From Urophycis tenuis (taxonomy: Eukaryota; Chordata; Actinopteri; Gadiformes; Phycidae), in assembly GCA_036785325.1 (NCBI GenBank), contig JAXIVH010000428.1, positions 12,501-76,500 on the forward strand: a DNA stretch of 64,000 nt, in the 5' to 3' direction. Shown here one piece after another: positions 1 through 12,507 of the stretch (position 1 is the stretch's first letter; each line of letters opens with the position of its first letter). The position numbers and the translations under genes were made by a program. The notes under the pieces were generated by a model. That model saw nothing but the letters and a program-made list of their open reading frames with translations. It searched no databases and had not been told where the DNA came from.

Positions 1-950
1 GCCGTGCCAGGTTCCAGACCAGAGAGTGAAGAGGTGCGCGGAGTGAACACGTGATGACCTTTCAGCCACCGGAATGGCCAGTAGCCGATGTTTTCTGTTT
101 AAGCACAACACCCCCCCCCCATGTTGACGTCTCAAAGTGCACCCAATCACGTGAGAGCGTTGTTTGACCTTGTAAACTGGAAACTACTAACCCAAACCCA
201 ATAGAATCTGAAGGCTAAATTCCATTCCGCCGACCCCCGATAAACAAACCAACCGCCCGTGTCTCGGACTTCCCTGAGCTGCACTATGTGCGCCCTTGTC
301 GCCCCTTCATCACCATCACCCAAACCCAGCGTGCGGCTGAAAGCTCATCATGTGTTCACGCCTCAAAAGCCTTGGCATTGTGTTTGGCTCCGCCCAGGAC
401 TCACACTGATTAGCGCGGGTTCTGAGTTGGCGCTGATGGCCATTCAGACGGTTCACATGCTCGCGGGGGGGGGCTTTGTCCTTGTCCCAAAACCTGGAAA
501 TTCCACCTCTGATGACCCACTTTAAGGGCAGATTTAATGGAGCACAAAAGAGGCAGAGATGAAGTGGTAGGGAGAGGTCACGATCGGACATGAAAGAGAG
601 AATGAATGACTGGCAATGTCTGGCAGAATACTTATAAATGATGACAATTATGTGCAATTGTAACGTGACACTGTTTTGCGGTTTTGTGTTTCGTATTTCT
701 CCCATGGCAATTGGCTATGGACTATATCTGACTAAAATACACAGAGTAATCCCACTATGGTCTGGAACACATGCTGTGCAAACATACATTGTGGTCAATT
801 GATCGATGTTCAAATTGATAGTGATCATCATTTGTCGGTTTATAAGTTGAAACGTGTCCGTTGAGGAAAATAGAAAGAATGGAGGAGACTAAAGAGCGAA
901 TGAAGATGGGGTAAACCATGAGAGAAACCATTGAATGTCATTATTGCAGA
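1..950. other. intergenic, no gene seen
   Basis: I see no conserved coding frame, RNA gene or recognisable transposon here. The open frames present (for example 259-525 plus and 316-705 minus) overlap one another and have no domain-like composition. Confidence 0.5.
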
Positions 951-979
951 CCCTGTAACCTTTGAGCCCCCTATCACTG

Positions 980-1035
980 TGTGTGTGTGTGTCCGTGCAT
1001 GTGTGTGCGTGCCTGTGTGTGTGCATGTGTGCACT
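980..1035. repeat. imperfect (GT)n microsatellite
   Basis: A GT-rich tract with interruptions. It creates spurious Cys/Val and His/Thr open frames on both strands. Confidence 0.8.
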
Positions 1036-1756
1036 CATAACGTCTCTGTTTGTGCCATACGAGTGAGTGGCATCAGCAGCTCCCACTCTGAGTTGTTTTG
1101 CAGACGTGACCAGGAGGTGGATTCGAACCTCACGTGGCCACGTGTCACATGGTCAAACGCCCATCGCGAGCCCAAACGCTCACGTGCCAAACTCGATGTC
1201 GTCGCCGTCGAGGCAAACGTTTCGGTTCTGTTTCTGTCCTTCGTTCTCTATCCTGTGCTGTCACCACCATACGCGTTAGGGCTCATTTCGTGTACTTTGG
1301 GTGATTCCATAGGCCATGTCTGGCTTGTACCTTCATGACTGAATGCACTTGTTTTAAGTCGCTTGGGAGGAAAGCGTCAGCTTGATAAATGTAATGGAAT
1401 ATGTGGAGTGACGGCACGGTAAAAATAAGCAAACCTTGTGTGCGTGAGATATCACGCGACTGTTGGTAATTTCGATTGGTAATTTCGCACTTAATGCAAT
1501 TACACACCACAACTGTCCACAAGAGAATGCATTGATGTTATCCTCAACCAGTGTTGGACTGAGCACAGTAACTAAATCAGTGTCCAGTACATTCTATATA
1601 TAAATACGTGTTGAGCAACATATTGGAGGCGTGGACATCTTTAGAAGAAATATAACTTACAGCTAATGCAAGGGAGCGATAGCATTTGATTTGGGTGCAA
1701 AATGACAGGTTTTTTTGTTCTGCAGAACCCAGGATTTTTGAGTGACACATAATACA

Positions 1757-1929
1757 CGCACACACACACACACACACGCACACACGCACACACACACACA
1801 CACACACTCGCGCACACACGCACACACACACACACACACACACACTCGCGCACACACGCACACACACTCGCGCACACACATGCACACACACACACACTCG
1901 CGCACACACGCACACACACACACACGCAC
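1757..1929. repeat. imperfect (CA)n tract with CTCGCGCACACACG interspersion
   Basis: About 170 bp of CA dinucleotides, regularly broken by 'ctcgcg' blocks, so it looks like a higher-order minisatellite built on a microsatellite. Open frames in all phases (CVCV..., HTHT...) are composition artefacts. Confidence 0.9.
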
Positions 1930-1939
1930 AATGAAGAGG

Positions 1940-2885
1940 TCAACCTGACCCCTTTGTTTTTCTCTAAAAGTTATATTTTACTACCACATTCTATTTTATA
2001 AGGATGGGTTTTCTGCTTTAGATACTGCACCATTTCTAAAAAAAAAAAACACATGTCAGTTATTTTATATTATTTATATCTTAGAAGAACCCGGTGTCAT
2101 AAAAAAAAGTGTTTTGTGTTTAGCAAGAGTAAATAAGTTTGTAGATAGCATAAGTCAGTCACAGTATTTACATGTTGGCTATATTAGATTCTTGCTCTGT
2201 ATTTTTCAGAAATTTAGCAAACAATGTTGAAGATATTGTGGGAAATCTTTGTCCTTGGTGCCAAATCTATGACCATATTTACTTGTTGTCTTTTGTATTG
2301 AATGTTATAGTCTACTTACAAACCTAGAACAAAGCAGAGGTTTTGAGGCAGCTATTGTGATACAAAAGTTATATACATATGGACATCAAGTCGTTACTTT
2401 TTTACAACTTAAGATGATCTTTGAAGACTTTTGACCTTGGTTTGCAAAAATCCTGTTTAAGTACAACTGTATGGTCTGGCAGCTATAATTATAAAGAGTG
2501 TCATCTATTCAGAGTTACAGTCAACTGGGACCTTCTTGGACCTCCATTTGCATTTCTGTAAAATTCCCTAATTGCAATAAAACAACTTATCACAAATCAC
2601 GTCATATTTTATTTATTTGGTTAAGAATTATAAGCTGAGTTGTTAATGTTGTGACAGGAGCGGTAGAACAATGTGGTGAGCTGTCTCAAACTGAGTATGT
2701 GCTGTAGCAGGGCGCTGCATTAAGGCTTCTAGAGCCAGCTGTAAGGACGACATAACAGAGCCTATATATCAAGATGGCTGACCTAGTTTTGTTTTTGTTT
2801 TTAAAGCTGCAGTGCCCACTTTGTTTTTATATTTTAATTGAGTCTCATGGTTCTTATGCATGTTGATCAAGACCCAACCAAAACA
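1940..2885. other. AT-rich intergenic stretch
   Basis: No gene, RNA or repeat family was recognised in this AT-rich stretch. Confidence 0.4.
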
Positions 2886-2889
2886 AGTA

Positions 2890-5300
2890 TTTACAAGATA
2901 CAAGAAGGTTTATTGTCATCACATCGTAAGACATGACGAAATTACAGCAGCTACCACCATAATAGTGCATTCAAAATTTTTGTTTTTAAAACAAAACAAA
3001 AAAAATGGAGATGGGTAGAAAGGAGAAGTTAACTTAAGAGGCCATAAAAATAGTTATATGGCCCACACATACTGAAAACAATGTACACACATACGGAATG
3101 ACGGTGATAATGATAATGAACGGAATGAAATGACAATGAGGTTGTTGGAGTGAATATAAGGTAAGAATAAATAGATAAAAGATAAAAATAGAAAAACAAA
3201 AACAAAAGGGACCTGAGGATAAATATAAAGTGTATAAAGTGATGAATATAAAGTGATGAAATATAAAGTGATAAAATGACAATGAAATGACAATGAAAAG
3301 TGACAGTGCTTGCTATTTCGAGGGTGAGGTATGAAGGTGAGGTGCAGAGTTCAGTAACCTCGTGGCCCAGGGATAGAAGCTATTCTTCAGTCTGTTTGTT
3401 CTGGACCTGAGGGACCTGAGTCTCTGCCCTGATGGCAACAGATTGAACAAATGATGACCGGGGTGTGAGGGGTCCTTTATTATTTTAGCGGCTCTCTTGA
3501 TGCCACGGGAGCTGGTAATATTCTCCAGGGTGGGAAGAGGACAGCCGATGATTTTTTCTGCTGACCTGGTGACCCTCTGCAACGCTTTCCTGTCTGCAGC
3601 AGAGCAGGCAGTGAACCAGACGGTCGTGCAGTACAGCAGCACCGGCTCGATGGTGGCCCGGTAGAAGGACACCAGCAGTTTCTCTTCTAGTTGGTTCCTC
3701 CGCAACACCCGGAGGAAGTGGAGTCTCTGCTGGGCCTTCTTGATGGCGGCCTTCGTATTGACCGACCAGGTCAGGTCCTCTGTGATGTAGGTCCCCAGGA
3801 ATTTGAAGGAGGCCACTATCTCCACGCCTACAGCGTTGATTAGCAGCGGTGCGTGGTCCCCTCTCTGCCTCCTGAAGTCAATTACCAGCTCTTTGGTCTT
3901 GTCGGTGTTCAGCAACAGGTTGTTCCTGTCGCACCACTCTGCCAGCTCCTGTACTTCCTCTCTGTAGGCTGTTTCATCGCCCCCCGTGATCAGGCCCACC
4001 AACGTGGTGTCGTCGGCGAACTTGATGATGGAGTTCGAGGGGTGATTGGGGGAACAGTCGTACGTGTAGAGAGTGTACAGGAGGGGGCTCAGTACACATC
4101 CCTGAGGGGAACCGGTGCTGAGAGACAGGGCGGAGGAGCAGAGCGAACCCAGCTTCACAACCTGTGGCCGGTTGGTGAGGAAGTCCTTAATCCATGAGCA
4201 CATGGAAGGCGGAAAATCCAGGGCTGCCAGTTTCGTGGCCAGGATGTCAGGGCTGATGGTGTTGAACGCCGAACTGTAGTCGACGAACAGCATCCTGACA
4301 TATGTTCCAGGCACGTCCAGGTGTTGGAGAGCTGTATGGAGGGCGGTGGCAATGGCATCCTCCGTGGACCGGTTCTTTCTATAAGCAAACTGATGAGGGT
4401 CGATGTTATGGGGGAGGTGGGCTTTCAGGTGGTGGAGAACAAGCCTTTCAAAGCACTTCATGACTACAGAAGTCAGTGCAACTGGTCTGTAGTCATTGAG
4501 GTCTGTGATGGCTGTTTTCTTCGCCACCGGGATGATGGTGGCTGCTTTCAGGCAGGACGGGACGACTGCCAGACACAGGGATGAGTTGAATATCCCGGTC
4601 AGGACACCAGCCAGTTGGTCAGCACAGGCCCGGAGCACTTTACCCAGGACTCCATCCGGACCAGCAGCTTTCCTGGGGTTTATGGATTTGAGTGCCCGCC
4701 TCACCTGATGCTCTTGGAGAGTGAGAGGTGCGGGGCTGTGTGATTGGTAGGGCACCGGGGATGTGGATGTGGTTGGTCTGGTAGCCTCAAAGCGGGCGAA
4801 GAAGTGGTTCAACTCTTCCACCAGTGAGGCCTCGGTGTTAATGGCAGCAGACATCTTCCCCTTGTAGTTGGTGATGTGCTGGATGCCTTGCCAGACCCTC
4901 CGGGAGTCATTGTCCTCCAGATACGACTCCACTCTCCTTCTGTACTCCATTTTTGCGGCTTTGATACCGTGTCTGAGGTCCGATCTGGCTGTGCTATACA
5001 GAGTACTGTTACCTGAGTGGAAGGCGGAGTTGCGAGCCCTCAGGAGTGACGTTACAACTGCGTTCATCCAGGGTTTTTTATTAGGAAACACCCGGATTCG
5101 CCTCACCACAGTAACAGTGTCTGTGCAGTGTTTGATGTAGGACAGCACCGCATCAGTGCGTTCGTGTATATCCAGGTGATCGAATATTGACCAATCTGTG
5201 CTCTGGAAACAGTCTTGCAGCTGGATGAGTGCGCCCTCTGGCCATGTTGTGATTCTCTTTGTCTCAGGCTTGTTTTTCCTCCTGAGTGTTGTTATTTCAC
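2890..5300 (-). mobile_element. 5'-truncated LINE (L2/Rex-like non-LTR retrotransposon)
   Basis: On the minus strand this reads as the 3' part of a non-LTR element: the end of an ORF2 reverse transcriptase followed by about 400 bp of 3' UTR. The UTR ends near 2890-2920 with an AATAAA-containing tail (complement of 'aaggtttattgtcatc') and a short 'cttgtatcttgta' terminus, as fish L2-clade tails do. The coding frame continues upstream of 5148 with residues such as WPEGALIQLQDCF up to about 5270, then similarity stops. No endonuclease domain is present, so the copy is 5' truncated, as is usual after target-primed reverse transcription. The 5' limit is approximate and no target-site duplication was established. 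Confidence 0.85.
3313..5148 (-). CDS. LINE ORF2 reverse transcriptase, C-terminal fragment, frame intact
   Basis: The 611-codon open frame encodes a non-LTR reverse transcriptase. In order it shows a linker with PWMNAVV (about residue 27), an RT entry motif NPRKAAGPDGV (about 157-167), catalytic block LFVDYSSAFNTI (about 287-298), the SPQGCVLSPLLY block (about 347-358) and the FADDTTLV active site (about 377-384). After these come the thumb and the C-terminal region with LLPSGQRLRSLRSRTNRLKNSF. Those residues are what the RT family needs for catalysis. The frame has no internal stop over 1.8 kb, so the insertion looks young, yet the copy lacks its endonuclease and cannot be autonomous. The listed start is a GTG inside the continuing frame, not a real initiation site. 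Opposite-strand open frames here are shadows. Confidence 0.9.
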   Translation of the reverse strand: MLSYIKHCTDTVTVVRRIRVFPNKKPWMNAVVTSLLRARNSAFHSGNSTLYSTARSDLRHGIKAAKMEYRRRVESYLEDNDSRRVWQGIQHITNYKGKMSAAINTEASLVEELNHFFARFEATRPTTSTSPVPYQSHSPAPLTLQEHQVRRALKSINPRKAAGPDGVLGKVLRACADQLAGVLTGIFNSSLCLAVVPSCLKAATIIPVAKKTAITDLNDYRPVALTSVVMKCFERLVLHHLKAHLPHNIDPHQFAYRKNRSTEDAIATALHTALQHLDVPGTYVRMLFVDYSSAFNTISPDILATKLAALDFPPSMCSWIKDFLTNRPQVVKLGSLCSSALSLSTGSPQGCVLSPLLYTLYTYDCSPNHPSNSIIKFADDTTLVGLITGGDETAYREEVQELAEWCDRNNLLLNTDKTKELVIDFRRQRGDHAPLLINAVGVEIVASFKFLGTYITEDLTWSVNTKAAIKKAQQRLHFLRVLRRNQLEEKLLVSFYRATIEPVLLYCTTVWFTACSAADRKALQRVTRSAEKIIGCPLPTLENITSSRGIKRAAKIIKDPSHPGHHLFNLLPSGQRLRSLRSRTNRLKNSFYPWATRLLNSAPHLHTSPSK

Positions 5301-5531
5301 TTTAACTTCATCATCTGGACTAGTGGGACTATATGTGCATGGCCATGGGATTATTTTGACTAGCAGAGTTGACTACCAAAAAGTTGTGGCTGAGATAGAA
5401 AACCATACTGGAGGTCACACCCAAAACCAAGTCATTTACAAAATGAAAACAGAGCTATTGTTGCCCTTTAAGGGCTGTTCTGCAGCAGTAACTAAAAACT
5501 GCCGACAGACCAGCACGCTGTACACACAACC

Positions 5532-5537
<6 letters not shown>

Positions 5538-5562
<25 letters not shown>
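5538..5562. repeat. (CT)n microsatellite
   Basis: Pure CT dinucleotide tract of about 25 bp. Confidence 0.85.
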
Positions 5563-5644
5563 CTGCAAGCCGGATGACCTCCTTCAACACATCGCTGGCT
5601 GCCTCCCGTAGGGGTCAGGGGAGAGTGAGGGCGAGTCAGGCTCG

Positions 5645-6052
5645 CCTGGCAGGGGCTGATCCACAGGGGCTGATCCACAGGGGCTGATCCAGAGGGGCTG
5701 ATCCACAGGTGCTGATCCAGAGGGGCTGATCCAGAGGGTCTGATCCAGCAGGGGCTGATCCAGAGGGGCTGATCCACATGGGCTGATCCATAGGGGCGGA
5801 TCCAGAGGGGCTGATCCAGAGGGGCTAATCCAGCAGGGGCTGATCCAGCAGGGGCTGATCCAGAGGGGCTGATCCACAGGGGCTGATCCAGAGGGGCTGA
5901 TCCAGAGGGGGTGATCCACAGGGGCTGATCCAGAGGGGCTGATCCAGAGGGGCTGATCCACATGGGCTGATCCAGCAGGGGCTGATCCAGAGGGGGTGAT
6001 CCAGAGGGGCTGATCCAGAGGGGGTGATCCACAGGGGCTGATCCAGAGGGGG
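5645..6052. repeat. 14-bp minisatellite, unit ggggctgatccaga
   Basis: Around 28-29 tandem copies of a 14-bp unit (ggggctgatccaga, with variants ...ccaca, ...ccagca and cataggggcgga). Because 14 is not a multiple of 3, three units make a 42-bp, 14-residue period. That gives long repetitive open frames on the minus strand (5436-6101 and 5584-6105) with the peptide period PLWISPSGSAPLDQ. No flanking gene uses these frames. Confidence 0.95.
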
Positions 6053-6111
6053 TGAGGGGTGGGGGGTGGGGGCTCTGATCTGCAGTGCTCCGGTGCTTCA
6101 TACATTTACAT

Positions 6112-6300
6112 TTACATTTAGGGCCTTTAGCATTTAGACACTTTTATCCAATGCAACGTACAATAAGTACATATGTCAGCAGAAGGTGAAACATTTCATT
6201 GCTGTGAATACAGTAAGAAAGTCACCAGAATCAGACAGACAGAAATACTTTAATAATCCCAGAGGGAAATTGCTTAACAAGTTTCAAGCATTCCAATTGC
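6112..6300. repeat. SINE/LINE tail fragments
   Basis: 'acatttacatttacattta...cttttatccaatgcaacgtacaataa' resembles the widespread fish repeat end 'acatttagcagacgcttttatccaaagcgacttac'. It is followed at 6229-6285 by 'cagacagaaatactttaataatcccagagggaaatt', a common LINE 3'-end motif also found at 18370-18412. Assignment rests on recalled motif similarity. Confidence 0.5.
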
Positions 6301-6562
6301 TAGGTATTGCTAGTGTAGGCTACAAGTATTCTATTCTATCCTATACCGACCCGTTAGTTTGAGTCCTACATACTCCGTTGCTTGCCGTTTTACGTGTAGT
6401 GCAACAGTCAGGAATCGGCCCAGGTTTCCCCGTTAACAGTCAGAGGGCATCTTTGTATTCAGGCGCATGGCGGAACTAAGACTGTGTGTAGGGCTACAGT
6501 CAGATGTTTCAAACGCTTTTTCAACGGGCAGTGGTATTCGTAATAGCCTACAGCTCTTGAGG

Positions 6563-6563
6563 C

Positions 6564-6650
<87 letters not shown>

Positions 6651-6660
6651 TGTGTGTGTA
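6563..6660. repeat. (GT)n microsatellite
   Basis: About 95 bp of nearly pure GT. Confidence 0.95.
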
Positions 6661-7251
6661 GACATATCAATTGGCCCTAGGACATAACAACCCACATGGA
6701 CAAGCGGCCTCTCTTCAGTCGCCAGTCTCATGCCGCAATGTGTGGAGAAACCTTTCACGAGTTTGAGAATGTCTCGGAACTTGGAATTTCATCATCCAAT
6801 CAACGTGCTGCGCCGATGAATTCCGTCATTTGTTTGGAACTCCAGGGAGGTTTGCATACAATTAACAAAGTAGGCTTTTTATGAGCATCCCCCGTCACCT
6901 CTTTCCCTGCTCACTTGCTTCTCTTCTGTGAGAGATGGAGCACTGGGAGACACCTAGAGACACCTCTTTGGATGCGACTATATGAACGTAGTTGGCCAGA
7001 AATGCTCTCTTCTCGTACTACATAATCTACGCGATGAGTTTTAAGGGGAACTGCTTCAGTCAGGCATACAAAACCCTCCCGCTGGATAGTCTGCACGGCT
7101 TCTAACTGCATCACCTTTCTTTTGCGCTACCTGTTTTGTCTAGATTTTATTTATTTTTTTGTACGTCGGTGTTTAAACTGCCCGTGAGCAGCGCAGTGGT
7201 GGTGAACGGATTGCTCTGGTGCTTTTTAGTTGCTGTTGCTACAGAGGCAGC

Positions 7252-9302
7252 ATGTGGTGGGCCACCTGGTGGCTCCTGGGGGGCGCGGGCTCCGCCTTGC
7301 TGGCAGCCGTCGTGGTGTATTACCTGACCACCGCGCGACCCTACAAGGTCTTCGACGAGCACTGCGTGAAACCGCCGCAAGCCTTCGTCACCGACCCCAA
7401 GCAGAGGGACGAGAGACTGAAGAAAGGTTGTTGTTGTTTTTTTTCTGCTTGCTATGTTTTTGCTTTTCTCGTTCTTGTTTTTTTTTGTGTGATTATTTGT
7501 GAGCGGTCTGCCTGGTCTTGTCCGTCCGTCCCAGTGTGTGTGTGCGCGCGTGTGTGCGTGTGTGCGCGTGTGCGCGTGTGTGCGTGTGTGCGTGTGTGTG
7601 TGTGTGTGTGTGTATAATTACATGATAAATATGAAGGTAAATATATAACCCTGATCCTAAAGGCTTCCGCACCGACCGGGTGCCGCCGGCTCTGGATGCG
7701 GTGGTGATCGGGAGCGGCGTGGGCGGGCTCACGGCGGCCGTCCTGCTGGCCAAGGCCGGCAAGAGGGTGCTGGTCCTGGAGCAGCACGACCAGGCCGGCG
7801 GCTGCACCCACACCTTCCACAACAAGGGCTTTGAGTTTGACGTGGGTCAGTACCTATCAGCGACCACCTCTTATTACGTCAATGCAATGATGCAATGTCA
7901 TGTAGGCCGACAAGGAGTTTAACTTTTCAAGTGGACCGTTCCGCACGGTTGATGAATACCCGCGGTGTCTTTCGCTCTGTTCATCCATCCTTACATCAAT
8001 CAATCTATCCACACATCCACACATCATCCATCCACACATCATCAACCATCCATCCATCATCCACGCATCCAGCCAACGGTAAATCCATCGTCCACCGCCC
8101 AGCAGTCCACCCGTCCCCTCTCCTGTGTGTACATCCCCTCTCTGTCCAGGCATCCACTACCTGGGCCAGCTGCACGAGAACAGCCTGCTGCGGGTGGCTC
8201 TGGACCAGCTCACCGAGGGACAGCTGCAGTTCTCCAAGCTGGAGCAGCACTTCGACACGGTGATGCTGGGCGAGCCTCACCAGCGGCGGTAAGGGATGGA
8301 GGCAGCGGGTGTGAATGATGAGGGACTTCAGGTTATTTTTCTGATGTTACGGCTATTGGTCCACACTGAAACAGGTTGACACTGCGAACTGCTAACTGTT
8401 GGGTATTTGTGTCATGTGGTTCAACGTCACTGGTGATGAAAGAATGTGGGTGCTCCTCCGTTTGTGTCCCAAACAGAGAATATCACATCCATTCGGGGAA
8501 GACCGAGATGAAGGACTGCTTGAAGAGGCAGTTCCCTGGCGAGGAGAAGGCAATCGATGAGTTCATGAGGCTCATGAAGGTAGCTAGGTGTTCCTGAGTG
8601 AATGCAGACGTCAGATAGTCAAATCGGTCTGAAGTCTTCTGTCCATTAGTCTTTTTGAGGGAGAACCAAACCCCTTGACCCGCCTCTGATGTCCGCTACA
8701 AACACCTCCTCCATTCAGTTTCAATAAGCAGAGGACAGGTGTGTCACATTAATGCTTAATCAGCGGTTGCCTTGGTAACCATTTAGCCAATTGGCCTTCA
8801 TCACAGAGGTGTAATAGTAGGGGTGTACACAGGTGTATCTCACAGTCAGGTTGTGCATTATGGGCCCTGGCAGGACTACAGACCCATAATGCACTTAATG
8901 AGGTACATCCTTGTTCACCCCCATTAAGACCTCTGTAATGCAACAGCACGTGTTTAAGAAGCAGAAGGAGTCGTCTCCTCATCTCCATTAGGTGCTGGGT
9001 TTTGGCTCTATTTCATACACAAAAACCGACTCATTTACTAAGAAGAAAAAATGCGGTCAGCCTATTTTAGCATCAAATTCTTGGGAACATCAGAAGTACT
9101 TGGACTGTATGAAATGGTTCTTGAAATGGTTCTTTCATTTGAATTTCCGTTGCCTGTGAGGGCCTCTGAATACAAGTCATTGTCCATCTTGGGCCATATC
9201 TTTGCGTTTGGCTTCATCTCAGAGACATTAAAAAACACACACTTGAACAACAATATAGCATTAAAAGTCCTTTGTTTTTTTGCAACACTTCACAACAACT
9301 GT

Positions 9303-9351
<49 letters not shown>

Positions 9352-11348
9352 CTATTGCAGCTCTCATCGAAGCGAACCCCACTCATCGCCATGTTAAAGA
9401 TGGTACCGTATTGGCTGGTTCGCTTCCTGGTGCGCACCGGTCTGTTACACAGAATATCCTCCGTGTTCCGCCTCGCCTCCACCAGCCATTCCGAGATGAT
9501 GTCCCGCCTCACCCAAAACAAGGACCTCCAGGCCCTGTCTGCCTACTTGTTCTATGGTGTGTGTACAGCATCCCCACTGCACAGGCAACACAGGCAGAGT
9601 TCACCTGAACCCTGCATAACATCCATCCTCTAAAACCCCCCTCCCCAAAAAAACCTTACCCCTCATGTTCTTATTTGTTGTACGTCTTGGCACTTTAATC
9701 GCTCTTTGTAACGTGGCACTTAGCCAGAGGTGTTGTATACTAGCAATGGTTAACCTAGCAATTGAGATGCTTGAAACGTGTTCTGGTGACTTTCTTACTG
9801 TATTAGCAGCAATGAAATGTCTCGCCTTCTTATGACAAACGAACTCTTTGAACACACACATCACACAAACACAACACCACTAACACACCCCCCCCCCCCC
9901 CCCCCCCACCCTACAGGGGTCCCCCCCAAGGACTCCAGCTTCCTCATCAACGCTCTCCTGCTGCACCACTACAAGCGCGGCGCCTACTACCCACGAGGGG
10001 GCGCCAGCGAGTTCGCCTTCCACATGATCCCCCTCATCCAACGGTCGGGCGGCGCCGTGCTGGTCAGAGCCCCTGTCCAGCGCGTCCTCCTCAATCAACG
10101 CGGCAAGACATATGGTGAGCATATGGCAGCCTCCTGGCCGGGGGGGGGGGACACCGCTCCTGGTGGCCAACTCCGGTACTGACATCCGCTCACCAGTTTT
10201 GAGGACGAGTCTCAACTGTGTGTGTGTGCGTCTGATTCGACTGATCGTACGCATGATCCTGGAAGTTGTGATACTTATCCAGTTATTATTATACATCCAG
10301 TGAGGGACAAAATGTGCACTGCCTCCTAGTGGAGAGGAAGACACTTACAATTAGTTGGCAGCTGCCTACAACGATAGCTTGTTCTTAAACAAAATAGTAG
10401 CAATCAATTGTTACGGTTCTTGTTAATCAATCTTTCTGTGTAGGTAAGGAAAGTGGATATACGATTCCCAAATTCATAAACATTATTGTGTGTGTGTGTG
10501 TGTGTGTGTGGTCAGGTGTGACAGTGCTTAAGGGCCAGGAGGAGATCGAGGTTTACGCCCCGGTGGTCATCTCCAATGCCGGGATCTTCAACACCTTCCA
10601 GAAGTTCCTGCCCAGGGAAATCCAGGACAAGCCGGGTAACGTGTCACAATAACATGCCTGATGCGAGTGTATTCTGGGGCTAGCATGCTTCTTAGCCACT
10701 CAAGGGCAGGTTAAGCACCTACACATGGTATGTAGTGGCTGGGATACCATTGTTTTTCATAAGAGACTACTAGTAATACATACCTGTGTGTCTGTGAGTG
10801 TAAGTATTGTATTGGGGCGGCAGTAGCTCAGTAGGTAGAGTGGGTGGACAGAGCGTGTCGTCCACTAACCATAGGGTCGGCGGTTCGATCCCCTTGATCC
10901 CCCTCCTCCTCCAACTGTCCACATGTCGCACCCCACAAATGTACTGACTCTAAGTCGCTTTGGACAAAAGCGTCTGCTCAATGCCCCTTTACCCTTATTG
11001 TGAGTATCCATAAGAATGTGTTGGCTAAGTGTGTACCCGTGTGTCCTCCCAGAGGTGAAGTCCATAATGTCGCGCATGCGTCACGGTATGGGCTCCTTCC
11101 TGGTCTTCGTGGGCCTGGACGGCTCCAAGGAGGACCTGGGCATCGTTCCCACCAACTACTGGATGTATAAAGACAACGACCTGGACGCCCTGTGAGTCCT
11201 GCTCCTTACTGAGTCATACAGGTTACAGGCTGCTCCGTGTGACAAATGGATCATGAGAAAAGCCATGATGCCGTGCGTTGAACGTACAGTATACCTAAAA
11301 AACTGACTGTTGAATGTTTAATTGACCTTATTTAACATGAAACACTGC

Positions 11349-11388
<40 letters not shown>

Positions 11389-12469
11389 ATGGAGCGTTAC
11401 TCATCTCTCCGCAAAGACGAGGTGTTGGGTAACATTCCCATGATGTTCATTACTTGCCCATCAGCCAAAGATCCTATGACCAACATCAAGCAACCAGGTA
11501 CACACACACACACACACACACACAGATCAATGTTTTTGAACCTTGCAAACGATACAAGTGTCTGCTGTAGAACTGAATTGGGTTTGTCTCCCTCTGTGTG
11601 TGTGATGGGCCACCAGGTAAGTCCTGCATGACCCTGCTGACCATGGCGCGGTACGAGTGGTTTGAGGAGTGGGAGGGCACCAAAATGGGCAAGAGAGGGC
11701 AGGACTACCTGGACCTCAAGAACGGCATGGCCCAGGAGCTGCTGGAGTGGGCACTCACCGTCTTCCCCCAGCTAAGGGACAAGGTGTGTGTGTGAAGCTG
11801 TTACTAAATCATCCATGGTGTGTGTGTGTGTGTGTGTGATTCCTATTTGAGCACACCAGTTCACCAGTCAGTTAACCTGAGATGATCTTTCAAAAACACA
11901 ATTACAATGGCACAATTACTGTCAATGTGTACGTGTAAAATGACATCATCGTATTGATAATGATGTGTGTGTGTGTGTTGAGGTGGTGGTGATTGATGCG
12001 GCCACCCCTCTGACCAACGTCCACTACCTGGGCGCCATGCGCGGAGAGATGTACGGCGCTGAGCACGACCTGCAGCGCTTCAGCCCGGAGACGGTTGCTA
12101 GGACACGGCCCAGAACCCCAGTGGAGGGGCTCTACCTCACAGGTAAAGGTGGGGGGGGGACTCCTGTGTGAGCCCTCCACCGTAAGCTGGGGGAGGTGGA
12201 GAGAAGTGAACCAATGAAAAGGCTTGTTTGTCTTAATTGATTTTTATAATGCAAGTGATGGGGCGACAGTAGCTCAGTGGGTGGAGCGGGTGGACAGAGC
12301 GGGTCGTCCCACTAACCATAGGGTCGGCGGTTCGATCCCCTTGATCCCCCTCCTCCAACTGTCCACATGTCAAACCCCACAAATGCACTGATTTTAATTA
12401 GCTTTGGACAAAAGTGTCTGCTAAATGCCCCTTTAAAAGTGAAGATTGAAAATATGATTAAAGGAGTTG

Positions 12470-12507
<38 letters not shown>

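Noticed and set aside
1577..1948. Overlapping Cys/Val-rich and His/Thr-rich open frames
   Set aside because: They are translations of a CA/GT microsatellite in several phases; no start context, splice site or domain.
3853..4197. Plus-strand open frames within the LINE
   Set aside because: Shadows of the intact reverse-transcriptase frame on the minus strand.
5436..6105. 221- and 173-codon repetitive proteins on the minus strand
   Set aside because: Products of the 14-bp minisatellite; frame openness follows from the unit having no stop codon.
10814..10890. tRNA gene
   Set aside because: A- and B-box-like sequences are present but are the head of a SINE, repeated at 12259, with a SINE tail and no closed acceptor stem.
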